Source: Methylobacterium aerolatum
GTDB lineage: Bacteria; Pseudomonadota; Alphaproteobacteria; Rhizobiales; Beijerinckiaceae
Direction: 5' to 3'
NCBI RefSeq assembly: GCF_022179085.1
Contig: NZ_BPQE01000007.1
Span: 1-64,000 of the forward strand
Length of the DNA stretch: 64,000 bases
Position 1 is the stretch's first letter, and every line of letters starts with the position of its first letter. The position numbers were made by a program, and so were the translations under genes. Below, piece by piece: positions 56,824 to 64,000 of the stretch. The notes beneath the pieces were generated by a model. The model searched no databases. It worked only from the letters and a program-made list of their open reading frames with translations, and was not told the origin of the DNA.

Positions 56824-57077
56824 TGGAACCGGCCCGGTACAAGGCGCCCGTTCTCCATGTGCGCGGGGACGTAGCCGCCGTCCCGCCGCTCCGAGAAGAG
56901 CCCGTCGAAGACGAGGGTGCCGATGACGATGACGAGCCCGGCCAGCGTCAGCCGCAGGAGTTGCGGGCTCCAGTGCACGCCCCGCAGCGGGTTTCGCCCC
57001 GCGAGCAGCAGGTACACGAGGAACAGGGCGAAGGGGATCAGGAAGAGGCCGAACTCTTCGATGGCGCGGCGGAGCAT
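56820..57077 (-). CDS. DUF6111 family membrane protein
   Basis: An 85-residue small membrane protein matching DUF6111. Two hydrophobic segments are seen (IEEFGLFLIPFALFLVYLLL and LRLTLAGLVIVIGTLVFDGL), joined by a polar loop with NPLRGVHWSP, and a soluble C-tail with GGYVPAHMENGRLVPGRFQ. The function is unknown. In alphaproteobacteria it is conserved between a Nudix hydrolase gene and the CCA-adding enzyme gene, as here. The stop overlaps the next start. Confidence 0.85.
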   Translation of the reverse strand: MLRRAIEEFGLFLIPFALFLVYLLLAGRNPLRGVHWSPQLLRLTLAGLVIVIGTLVFDGLFSERRDGGYVPAHMENGRLVPGRFQ

Positions 57078-57086
57078 GGCGACACG

Positions 57087-57764
57087 CTAACCCGCGGCGG
57101 GGCGGATGTCTCCGCGCACGGGCGGATCCTCGGGGTAGAGCCGTTCGCGCAGGTTGTTCAGGATGCCGGCGGTCACACCCCAGATCAGCCTGTCCCCGAA
57201 ATGCAGGGCATAGAAATGTCGCTGGCGCCCCTGCCACTCGCGGGACCGCAGGACATAGCGCTCACGGTCCATCAGGAAGGCCAGCGGCACCTCGAAGACC
57301 TCCGCCACCTCGGCCGGATTGGGCCGGAAGGGTTCGGCGGGCCGCGCCAGCCCGATGACCGGCGTGACGAGGAACCCCGTCCCCGACAGGTACGGGTCGA
57401 GATAGCCGAGCACGCGCACGTCGGACGGCGCCAGGGCGATCTCCTCCTCGGCCTCCCGCAGGGCGGCGGCGGCAGGGCCGGGATCGGTGGGGTCGATCTT
57501 GCCGCCCGGCAGGGCGACCTGACCGGAATGGTTGCGCAGGCCCGTGGCCCGCTGGGTGAGGACGAGGACCGGCTCCTCGCCACGCAGCACGATCGGCACG
57601 AGCACCGCCGCGCGGCGATGGGGCGGCGGCGGGATCACCGCGGTCCCGGCGGGATCGATGCTGTGATCCCCGATCGGGTTGGAGGTCGGATCCTCCGGGC
57701 CTGGCGGGGAGGCCGAGAGACCCGCGAGCGCGCGGGCGAGGATGTCGGCGAGGGCGTCGCTCAC
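57087..57764 (-). CDS. CoA pyrophosphatase-like Nudix hydrolase
   Basis: A 225-residue Nudix hydrolase of the CoA pyrophosphatase (NudL) type. The Nudix box is LPGGKIDPTDPGPAAAALRE followed by AEEEIAL (about 86-112). The upstream NUPF-type conserved segment with VLTQRATGLRNHSGQVALPG (68-87) distinguishes CoA-type members. It would cleave CoA or acyl-CoA to 3',5'-ADP and phosphopantetheine. A C-terminal TAGILNNLRERL is also typical. GTG 57764 overlaps the DUF1285 stop (GTGA). An operon of DUF1285, Nudix, DUF6111 and tRNA nucleotidyltransferase is evident. Confidence 0.9.
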   Translation of the reverse strand: MSDALADILARALAGLSASPPGPEDPTSNPIGDHSIDPAGTAVIPPPPHRRAAVLVPIVLRGEEPVLVLTQRATGLRNHSGQVALPGGKIDPTDPGPAAAALREAEEEIALAPSDVRVLGYLDPYLSGTGFLVTPVIGLARPAEPFRPNPAEVAEVFEVPLAFLMDRERYVLRSREWQGRQRHFYALHFGDRLIWGVTAGILNNLRERLYPEDPPVRGDIRPAAG

Positions 57765-58339
57765 GCCCCGTCCGCCGGCGCGATCCGGTGGAAGGTGCCA
57801 CCCGCCGCGATGCCGAGCCAGGGCTGTCCGTCGAGGACACGCTCCTCGGCCAGATCCACGAGGTCGAAGGTCAGCGCGCGGGTCACGAGGGCCCAGAGGT
57901 CGCGCCGGACGTGGAGATAGGGCTTCAGGCCCCCGTCCGTGTCCTGCTCGAAGCGCAACCTGTGATCGGCATCGACCTGTACGAGGTCGTCAACGCTGGT
58001 GCGGAAGGCGAGGCTGCGCCCGTCGCCCTTTCCCTCCACGGCCATCTCGACCGCCAGGAACGGCGCATCCTCCACGGTGATGCCGACGCACTCGACGGGG
58101 GTGACGAGGGTGGTTCGCCCGTCCGGCTCCCGTCGCAGGATGGTCGAGAACAGCCGGACGAGCTTCTCCCGCCGGATCGGCGAGCCGTTGTGGAACCACG
58201 TCCCGTCGGCGGCGATGCGGATGTCGATCTCGCCGCAATAGGGCGGCGTCCACCGGTCCACCGGCGGCAGGCCGCGCTTCGGCAACGCGCCCAGCGCCGC
58301 GCTCAGGCGGCTCAGGGCCGGATCGGTGTCCTCGCTCAT
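57761..58339 (-). CDS. DUF1285 domain protein
   Basis: A 192-residue protein matching DUF1285. Family segments are PPYCGEIDIRIAADGTWFHN, GSPIRREKLVRLFSTILRRE and then LVTPVECVGITVEDAPFLAV and LRFEQDTDGGLKPYLHVR. No signal or membrane segment is seen. The function is unknown. ATG 58339 is preferred over 58375 because the upstream stretch is not conserved-looking. It is the first gene of the four-gene minus-strand operon with the Nudix hydrolase. Confidence 0.85.
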   Translation of the reverse strand: MSEDTDPALSRLSAALGALPKRGLPPVDRWTPPYCGEIDIRIAADGTWFHNGSPIRREKLVRLFSTILRREPDGRTTLVTPVECVGITVEDAPFLAVEMAVEGKGDGRSLAFRTSVDDLVQVDADHRLRFEQDTDGGLKPYLHVRRDLWALVTRALTFDLVDLAEERVLDGQPWLGIAAGGTFHRIAPADGA

Positions 58340-58397
58340 GCTCGGAACATAGCGCCCCCCGGCGACGGGTTCCACGCCGCCGACGCGACGGAGGGCC

Positions 58398-58811
58398 TCA
58401 AGCGTCGCGGGCGCGGAGGATCTTCCACACGCCGTCGCCGGTGGCGATCAGGCGGTCGCCGTCCCGCACCTCGGCGCGCATGAACACCATCGAGCCCGTG
58501 CGGCGGACGACGGTGGAATGCGCGGTCAGCCACCGTCCGAGCGTCCCGGCCGCGAGGAACTTCATGTCGAGCTGGATGGTGACGCAGGACGCCCCGTCCG
58601 CCGCCGCGATGGCCGCGATGCCCATGGCGCGGTCGGCGAAGCTCATCAGCATCCCGCCATGCACGACGCCGACGAGGTTGGCGTGCTTCTGCTCGGCGCG
58701 GAAGGCGTAGATGCCGTCGCGGGCGTAGATCGGGCCGACGGTGGCCATGAAGCCCTCGTCCTCGACCAACTGCCAGCCCGAGGCCAAGGGGTCGTCGTGG
58801 GTGGCCGACAT
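58398..58811 (-). CDS. PaaI-type hotdog thioesterase
   Basis: A 137-residue hotdog-fold thioesterase. HANLVGVVHGGMLMSFADRA (about 43-62) is the PaaI/acyl-CoA thioesterase 4 motif, with Asn and His-Gly-Gly in the active-site loop and Asp59 on the central helix. The following CVTIQLDMKFLAAGTLGRW and VRRTGSMVFMRAEVRDGDRL form the sheet edge. It hydrolyses an acyl- or aryl-CoA, but the substrate is unknown. It stands 58 bases upstream of the DUF1285 gene on the same strand. The 213 bases to hrpB show no gene. Confidence 0.88.
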   Translation of the reverse strand: MSATHDDPLASGWQLVEDEGFMATVGPIYARDGIYAFRAEQKHANLVGVVHGGMLMSFADRAMGIAAIAAADGASCVTIQLDMKFLAAGTLGRWLTAHSTVVRRTGSMVFMRAEVRDGDRLIATGDGVWKILRARDA

Positions 58812-59024
58812 CGTGAACCAAACTCCTGCCTGTCACTGGCGATGGTATCATTCGCGGGCATGGAACTCACCGCCTCAGCGTGACGGTGACGGGTCGGTCT
58901 CCCGGTCGATGGCGGATCGTTTGCCGGGCCTGCGGTGAAAGCTGCCCAAAGCCTCGTCTTCATGGCGGGGGACTTGTCGGCAGGCTTTTCACCGGCGCCG
59001 ACACAGGCCCGAAGCCACGCCCCC

Positions 59025-61478
59025 TCACGTTCCCCGGGGCTTGGCCCGGCGGGTCGGCGCCTCGGCCAGGGGATCCTCCGGCCAGGGATGGCGGGGATAG
59101 CGCCCGCGCATCTCGGCGCGAACGGCGGCCCAGGAGCCCCGCCAGAAGCCCGGCAGGTCGCGGGTGATCTGGATCGGCCGCTGCGCGGGCGACAGGAGAT
59201 GCAGGACCAGGGGGCGACCGCCGGCGCAGGGATGCCGGTCGAGGCCGAAGAGTTCCTGCACGCGCACCGCCAGGGCCGGCTCCTCGGCGTCGTAATCCAC
59301 GGCGATCCGCGAACCGGTCGGCACCTCCACATGGGTCGGGGCGGCTTGGTCGAGGCGGCTGCGCAAGTCCCAGGGCAGGAGGCCGTACAGGGCCTGCGCG
59401 AGGTCGTCGGCGGTGATCGCGGAAAGGCTGGTGCGGCCGACGAGGGAGGGGGCGAGCCATTCCTCGACGGTGGCGGCGAGCCGTTCGTCGGAGAGGTCGG
59501 GCCAGGGCTCCCCCTCGGCCTCCCGGAGGAAACGGATGCGGGCGCGCCACTGCGAGAGGCCGGCGGTCCAGGGAAGGCGGTCGAGCCCGAGCCCGGCGAC
59601 GCCCCGCGCGAGGATCGCGGAGGAGGCGTCGTCCGCCGGGACGGGCAGGGTCCGCTCGCCGAGCGTGACCGCGCCGAGGCGGCGCACCGCCCGGGCCTTG
59701 AGGGTCGCCGTCTGGGAATCGAAGGTGACGAGGGTCTTCGCCTCGATCCGGTCGGCGAACAGCGCTTCGATGGCCTCGGGCGAGATCGCGGCGGCGGCCA
59801 GGATGCGGGCGTTGCCCGCCGCCCCCGCGAGGTCGGCGACGACGATGTAGCCCTCGCGGGCCAGGGCGCCCGCGGCGTCGAGCCGCCCGGCGCGGCCGCT
59901 TGCCATCACGAACTCGCCGTCTCGGCCACGGGCCTTGGCGACCCGGTCGGGGAAGGCGAGCGCCAGGAGCGGCCCGGCGGGAGAGGGCTCGCTCCCGCCC
60001 GCGCCGCCCGCGAGGCGCGCCCAATTCTCCGCAAGGCGGCGCATGTCGGCGGCCCTCCCGCCCCGGTCGCGGGCGAAGCGCTCGACCCGCTCGTCGAGAT
60101 CCACCGCATCGCCGCCCAGGCCGCGCTCCACCAGGACGGCAGCGAGCTGGGAGGCCGCCCGCCCGCGGCCGTCGGCGGCGGCGCTCGCCACCATCCGCGC
60201 GAGGCGCGGCGGCAGCGGCAGGGCGCGCAGGGCCTGGCCGGTGGCGGTGAGCCGCCCATCGGGATCGAGGGCGCCGAGCCCTTCGAGCATCGCCCGCGCC
60301 TCGGCCAGGGCCGGAACCGGCGGCGGATCGAGGAAACGCAGGCTGCGCGGGTCGGCGACGCCCCAGGCGGCACAATCGAGGAGGAGCCCGGCGAGGTCGC
60401 TCGACAGGATCTCCGGCCGGGCGAAGGCGTCGAGCCCACCCGTGGCGGCCTCGGACCAGAGGCGCCAGCAGATGCCCGGCTCCGTGCGGCCGGCGCGGCC
60501 CCGGCGCTGGTCCACCGCCGCCCGGGAGGCCCTGGCGGTGGTAAGGCGGGTGAGGCCGAGGTCCGGCTCGTAGACGGGCACGCGGGCGAGACCCGAATCG
60601 ACGACGATCCGCACGCCCTCGATGGTGAGGGAGGTCTCCGCGATGGCGGTGGCGAGCACCACCTTCCGGCGGCCGGGCGGCGGGGGCGAGACGGCCCGGT
60701 CCTGCTCGGCGGGCGTCAGGGCGCCGTAGAGGGGCGCCAGATCGACCTCCGGCCCGACGCGCCCGGCGAGCAGGTCGGCGGTGCGCCGGATCTCCGCCTG
60801 CCCCGGCAGGAAGACGAGGACGGAGCCGGGATCGGCCCGGAGCGCCCGGATCACGGCCTCCGCCACGCTGTCGTCGAGGCGCCGGTTCGGATCCCTGTCG
60901 AGGTATCGGGTCTCCACCGGGTAGGCGCGGCCCTCGGAGGTGACGAGGGGGGCGCCGTCGAGGAGGTCGGCCACCCTCGCCCCGTCCAGGGTCGCGGACA
61001 TCACGAGGAGGCGCAGGTCCTCGCGCAGGGCCCCCTGCGCGTCGAGGGCGAGGGCGAGGCCCAGGTCGGCATCGAGAGAGCGCTCGTGGAACTCGTCGAA
61101 CAGCACGGCGCCGACGCCCGACAGTTCGGGATCGTCCAGGATCATGCGGGTGAAGACGCCCTCCGTCACCACCTCGATGCGGGTCCTCGCGGAGATCTTC
61201 GATCCGAGCCGGACCCGAAGGCCCACCGTGCCGCCGACCTCCTCGCCCAGCGTCTTCGCCATCCGGGCGGCGGCGGCGCGGGCGGCGAGGCGGCGCGGTT
61301 CGAGGAGGACGACCTTGCGGCCCGCGAGCCAGGGCGCGTCGAGCAGGTCGAGGGGCACGCGGGTCGTCTTACCCGCGCCGGGGGGCGCCACCAGCACGGC
61401 GGCGTTGCGGGCGGCGAGCGCCCGGCGCAGGTCGGGGAGCGCCGCCTCGATGGGCAGCGCGGTTGTCAGGTCGGCCAT
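59025..61478 (-). CDS. hrpB: ATP-dependent helicase HrpB
   Basis: An 817-residue DEAH/RHA-type helicase. Motif I APPGAGKTTRVPL is at 31-43. Motif II is DEFHERS (DExH form), motif III SATL, then AIAETSLTIEGVRIVVD, and motif VI DQRRGRAGRTEPG. HA2 and the HrpB-specific C-terminal region follow (ARIRFLREAEGEPWPD and WGLLPWDLRSRLDQ-like LLPWDLRSRLDQAAP). HrpB is an RNA-helicase-like protein of unclear in vivo role. The sequence is complete. It is separated from the OsmC gene by 47 bases. Confidence 0.95.
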   Translation of the reverse strand: MADLTTALPIEAALPDLRRALAARNAAVLVAPPGAGKTTRVPLDLLDAPWLAGRKVVLLEPRRLAARAAAARMAKTLGEEVGGTVGLRVRLGSKISARTRIEVVTEGVFTRMILDDPELSGVGAVLFDEFHERSLDADLGLALALDAQGALREDLRLLVMSATLDGARVADLLDGAPLVTSEGRAYPVETRYLDRDPNRRLDDSVAEAVIRALRADPGSVLVFLPGQAEIRRTADLLAGRVGPEVDLAPLYGALTPAEQDRAVSPPPPGRRKVVLATAIAETSLTIEGVRIVVDSGLARVPVYEPDLGLTRLTTARASRAAVDQRRGRAGRTEPGICWRLWSEAATGGLDAFARPEILSSDLAGLLLDCAAWGVADPRSLRFLDPPPVPALAEARAMLEGLGALDPDGRLTATGQALRALPLPPRLARMVASAAADGRGRAASQLAAVLVERGLGGDAVDLDERVERFARDRGGRAADMRRLAENWARLAGGAGGSEPSPAGPLLALAFPDRVAKARGRDGEFVMASGRAGRLDAAGALAREGYIVVADLAGAAGNARILAAAAISPEAIEALFADRIEAKTLVTFDSQTATLKARAVRRLGAVTLGERTLPVPADDASSAILARGVAGLGLDRLPWTAGLSQWRARIRFLREAEGEPWPDLSDERLAATVEEWLAPSLVGRTSLSAITADDLAQALYGLLPWDLRSRLDQAAPTHVEVPTGSRIAVDYDAEEPALAVRVQELFGLDRHPCAGGRPLVLHLLSPAQRPIQITRDLPGFWRGSWAAVRAEMRGRYPRHPWPEDPLAEAPTRRAKPRGT

Positions 61479-61525
61479 CGCCGCCGCTGATGGCGCGGCG
61501 TGGCCTTTCGCGCAACCGCCTCCGG

Positions 61526-62035
61526 TCAGCCGGTGGTGAGTGCCACGGACAGGGCGGGCTTGTGGTTCAGCGTCTGGAACACGACGCAGTAGCGCTCGGT
61601 GAGCTTCAGGAGCTGCCCGAGCTTCTCCTCCGAGGCGTCCGTATCAAGGACGAAGGAGAGTCGGATGTCGCGGAAGCCCACGGGGGCCTCCTTGTCGACG
61701 CCGAGGGTGCCCCGGAAGTCGAGGTCGCCCTCGGCGGAGACGGTGCCGGAGCGGAGCGGGATCTCCAGGGCCGTCGCCACGGCCTTCACCGTGACGCCCG
61801 CGCAGGCGACGAGGGCTTCGAGGAGCATGTCGCCGGAGCAGAGTTCCGCCCCGGAGCCGCCGGTGGCCGGGTGGAGGCCCGCGACGGCGAGCGCCCGGCC
61901 GGTCTCGACCTTGCAGGCGATGCTCGAATCGTCGAGCGTGCCCTTGGCCTTGAGGGTGATGACCGCCGCCTCCGGATTGTTGCGGTAGTTGTCCTTCAGC
62001 GGAGCCTGAAGCCCGCGTAGCGTGGTGGCGTCCAT
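61526..62035 (-). CDS. OsmC family protein
   Basis: A 169-residue OsmC-fold protein. Two conserved cysteines are present, in LLEALVACAGVTVKA and in LTERYCVVFQTL, the pair that gives OsmC/Ohr-type thiol peroxidase activity. This subgroup is the unclassified OsmC branch rather than Ohr, which has a different motif around the second Cys. It could detoxify organic hydroperoxides. It lies 52 bases upstream of bioF's stop side and 47 bases from hrpB, all on the minus strand; operon membership is uncertain. Confidence 0.88.
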   Translation of the reverse strand: MDATTLRGLQAPLKDNYRNNPEAAVITLKAKGTLDDSSIACKVETGRALAVAGLHPATGGSGAELCSGDMLLEALVACAGVTVKAVATALEIPLRSGTVSAEGDLDFRGTLGVDKEAPVGFRDIRLSFVLDTDASEEKLGQLLKLTERYCVVFQTLNHKPALSVALTTG

Positions 62036-62087
62036 TCCGTGTCCTCCCTGTTGTTGCGGACCGGCCTAACCCGTCGGTGAGCGGTCC

Positions 62088-63209
62088 TCAACCGTCGCGA
62101 TGCCGGGCGATGGCCTCGGCCAGGGCATCGACCTGCGCTTCGCTGTGGGCGGCGGAGAAGGCGACACGCAGCCGGGCCGTGCCCGGCGGCACCGTCGGCG
62201 GGCGGATCGCCACCACGAGGAACCCCTCCGCTTCGAGGCTGGCCGAGAGGTCGAGGGCCCGCCGCGCGTCGCCGACGATCACCGGCACCACGGCGCTCTC
62301 GGCCCGGGGCAATCCGAGGCGCTGCGTGAACCGGCGGGCCAGGAGGATGGGCCGGGCGCGGCGATCCGGTTCCTCCTCCAGGATCGTCAGCGCCTCCAGG
62401 GCGGCGGCGGCGGAGGCGGGGGGCAGGCCCGTGGTGTAGACGAAGCTCCGCGCCCGGCAGATCAGCAGGTCGATCACCGCCCGCGAGGCGCAGAGATAGC
62501 CGCCGTAGGAGCCCAGCGACTTTGACAGCGTGCCCATCTCGAGGGGGGCGTGGGGGCCGTCCTCCGCGAGCCCGAGGCCGTGGGCGTCGTCCACGAGGGT
62601 CCAGGCATCGTGATCGGCCGCCACCGAGAGGATGTCCGCCATCGGCGCGAGGTCGCCGTCCATGGAGAAGACCCGCTCGGTCATCACCAGGGCGCGGGGA
62701 TGGCGGCCCCTTGCTGCGGCGAGCTTGGCGCGCAGGTCGTCGCACTCGTTGTGGCGGAAGGTGAGGATCGTCGCGCCCGAGAGCTTCGCCCCCGCCCACA
62801 TGCAGCTGTGCGACAGCTCGTCGAGGAGGATCAGGTCGCGCGAGCCGACGAGGGCCGGCGCCACGCCGAGATTGGCGAGGTAGCCGGAGCCAAACACGAG
62901 CGCGGCCTCCTTGCCCTTGTGGGCGGCAAGCCGCTCCTCCAGCCGGCCGATCACGGGATAGTTGCCGGTGACGAGGCGCGAGCCGCCCGATCCCGCCCCG
63001 TGGATCTCCAGCGCCACCCGGGCCGCCGCCACCACCCGGGGGTGATGGGAGAGGCCGAGATAGTCGTTGCAGGAGAAGGAGACCATCGCCCGGCCGTCGC
63101 GCGCGGCGGCGGCCTTTGGGCCGCGCTCCGTCTCCTTCAGGCGTCGGCGGAGGGCTTGCGCATCGAGGGCCGCCAGCTTGTCGCTGGCGAAGGAATCCAG
63201 GCTGTCCAT
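62088..63209 (-). CDS. bioF: 8-amino-7-oxononanoate synthase
   Basis: A 373-residue PLP enzyme of the alpha-oxoamine synthase family that makes KAPA from pimeloyl thioester and alanine, the first step of the biotin ring pathway. SCNDYLGLS (46-54), GAGSGGSRLVTGN (71-83), the cofactor contact D207-D208-A209-H210, and the Schiff-base lysine K230 in GTLSKSLGSYGG are all present. ATG 63209 gives the usual start; a much longer in-frame extension beyond it runs antisense to bioA and is rejected. It is divergent from bioA over 105 bases. Confidence 0.93.
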   Translation of the reverse strand: MDSLDSFASDKLAALDAQALRRRLKETERGPKAAAARDGRAMVSFSCNDYLGLSHHPRVVAAARVALEIHGAGSGGSRLVTGNYPVIGRLEERLAAHKGKEAALVFGSGYLANLGVAPALVGSRDLILLDELSHSCMWAGAKLSGATILTFRHNECDDLRAKLAAARGRHPRALVMTERVFSMDGDLAPMADILSVAADHDAWTLVDDAHGLGLAEDGPHAPLEMGTLSKSLGSYGGYLCASRAVIDLLICRARSFVYTTGLPPASAAAALEALTILEEEPDRRARPILLARRFTQRLGLPRAESAVVPVIVGDARRALDLSASLEAEGFLVVAIRPPTVPPGTARLRVAFSAAHSEAQVDALAEAIARHRDG

Positions 63210-63314
63210 GGCCGGGAGAGGTCCGCCCGGCCGGACGAATGTCAAGCTCGCAGGCGGGCGCGCGGGAGCGGAAGGCCGTTGACCGCGCCACCCGCGCCGG
63301 GTCATGCCCCGGCC

Positions 63315-64000
63315 ATGACCGACGGCGCGGCGACCCATCTCTGGCGGCCCTACACGCAGATGAAGACCGCCGCCCCTCCCCTGGAGGCGGTGGCGACGCA
63401 GGGCTCCCGCATCCGCCTCCGGGACGGGCGGGACCTCATCGACGGCATCGCCTCGTGGTGGACCGCCGTGCACGGCTACAACCACCCGCACATTGCGCAG
63501 GCCGTCTCGCGGCAACTCGCCGCCATGCCCCACGTGATGTTCGGCGGCCTGACCCACGCCCCCGCCGAGCGCTTGGCCGCCCGCCTCGCGTCGCTGCTGC
63601 CGGGGGATCTCGACCACGTCTTCCTGACCGATTCGGGCTCGGTGGCCGTCGAGGTCGCCCTGAAGATGGCCGCGCAGCTCTGGCTGAACCGGGGCGTCGC
63701 CGGCCGGACCCGGATCCTGGCGTTCCGGGGCGGCTACCACGGTGACACGATGGGCGCGATGTCGGTCTGCGATCCCGAGGAGGGGATGCATCGCCGCTTC
63801 GGCGCCTACCTGCCGGGCCAGGTCTTCGCCGACCTGCCCGTCGATGCGGCGGCCACGGCCGCCCTCGACGCCCTCCTCGCGCGGCACCGGGACAGCCTCG
63901 CGGCGGTGATCGTGGAGCCCCTGGTCCAGGGGGCGGGCGGGATGCGGATGCACGCGCCGGAGGTGCTGGCGACGGTGGCCCGCCTCGCGGCCCGGCACGG
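63315..64000 (+). CDS. bioA: adenosylmethionine-8-amino-7-oxononanoate aminotransferase (3' end beyond window)
   Basis: The first about 228 codons of BioA, which converts KAPA to DAPA using S-adenosylmethionine as amino donor. The start reads MTDGAATHLWRPYTQM. IASWWTAVHGYNHP (46-59), FLTDSGSVAVEVALKMA and FRGGYHGDTMGAMSV, with VIVEPLVQGAGGM near the end, are diagnostic class III aminotransferase/BioA segments. The gene is open at the window edge, so the Schiff-base lysine and C-terminus are not seen. ATG 63315 is preferred to ATG 63304, which is out of frame. It is divergent from bioF. Confidence 0.93.
   Translation, partial: MTDGAATHLWRPYTQMKTAAPPLEAVATQGSRIRLRDGRDLIDGIASWWTAVHGYNHPHIAQAVSRQLAAMPHVMFGGLTHAPAERLAARLASLLPGDLDHVFLTDSGSVAVEVALKMAAQLWLNRGVAGRTRILAFRGGYHGDTMGAMSVCDPEEGMHRRFGAYLPGQVFADLPVDAAATAALDALLARHRDSLAAVIVEPLVQGAGGMRMHAPEVLATVARLAARH

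Noticed and set aside
55564-57237. N-terminally extended tRNA nucleotidyltransferase
   Set aside because: The extension overlaps the DUF6111 gene in another frame and is Arg/Pro/Ala-rich. The ATGA overlap at 56820 and the family start support 56823.
59025-61490. Long plus-strand open frame antisense to hrpB
   Set aside because: The minus-strand frame has all helicase motifs. The plus-strand frame is its compositional shadow.
62088-63998. 636-codon extension of bioF
   Set aside because: The part beyond 63209 runs antisense to bioA, which has clear aminotransferase motifs. bioF homology begins at MDSLDSF.

Overview
The window is very GC-rich, with compact genes, frequent GTG/TTG starts and many 4-base ATGA/GTGA stop-start overlaps. 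The gene content points to an alphaproteobacterium of the Hyphomicrobiales, most likely a Methylobacterium/Methylorubrum relative. Evidence includes an F1 ATP synthase operon in the order atpHAGDC without F0 genes, the nfuA-tsaB-rimI-plsC-miaB-phoH-ybeY-hlyC-lnt block, a katA/oxyR pair, DUF6481, DUF6111, DUF1285 and BA14K-type proteins, and a TTAA-N7-TTAAC (CtrA-type) box. The family is inferred from gene content and was not checked against a database.

Layout. 1-5.7 kb: phasin plus overlapping alpha/beta hydrolase, divergent acyl-CoA synthetase, a small secreted protein and xseA. 5.9-8.9 kb: a two-gene unit made of an alpha/beta hydrolase fused to a gluconate-2-dehydrogenase-subunit-3-like domain and a GMC oxidoreductase with a cysteine cluster. 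9.3-15.8 kb: a minus-strand peptide ABC importer operon (binding protein, two permeases, two ATPases) ending in a GNAT acetyltransferase. 16-19.2 kb: small proteins (DUF6481, DUF2934) and a HAD phosphatase. 19.5-29.4 kb: a conserved housekeeping operon for Fe-S delivery, tRNA and rRNA modification, phospholipid and lipoprotein synthesis, plus an MFS carrier. 29.5-32.9 kb: BA14K-like protein, katA and divergent oxyR. 33-38.8 kb: AbrB-type membrane protein, ilvA and an AmpG-EcsC-MgtC operon. 39-48.2 kb: a sensorless histidine kinase, mutS, a hydrolase, an SDR, prenyl diphosphate synthase, mtgA and argG. 48.5-50 kb: two thioredoxin-fold DsbA-superfamily genes. 50.3-55.5 kb: atpHAGDC. 55.6-61.5 kb: tRNA nucleotidyltransferase, DUF6111, a CoA-type Nudix, DUF1285, a thioesterase and hrpB. 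61.5-64 kb: an OsmC protein, bioF and divergent bioA, which runs off the window.

No rRNA, tRNA, CRISPR, insertion sequence, phage or obvious genomic island was seen. This is mostly core chromosome. The most notable non-genic signal is a set of dispersed inverted-repeat hairpin elements. Some lie between convergent genes. Others lie inside operons, directly after genes whose products are needed in excess: the ABC binding protein, atpA and atpD. Other points of interest are the hydrolase/GDH3 fusion, a perfect OxyR-type palindrome overlapping the oxyR start codon, and the CtrA-type box upstream of nfuA and a DUF2934 gene. I did not find a convincing wholly new biological system.
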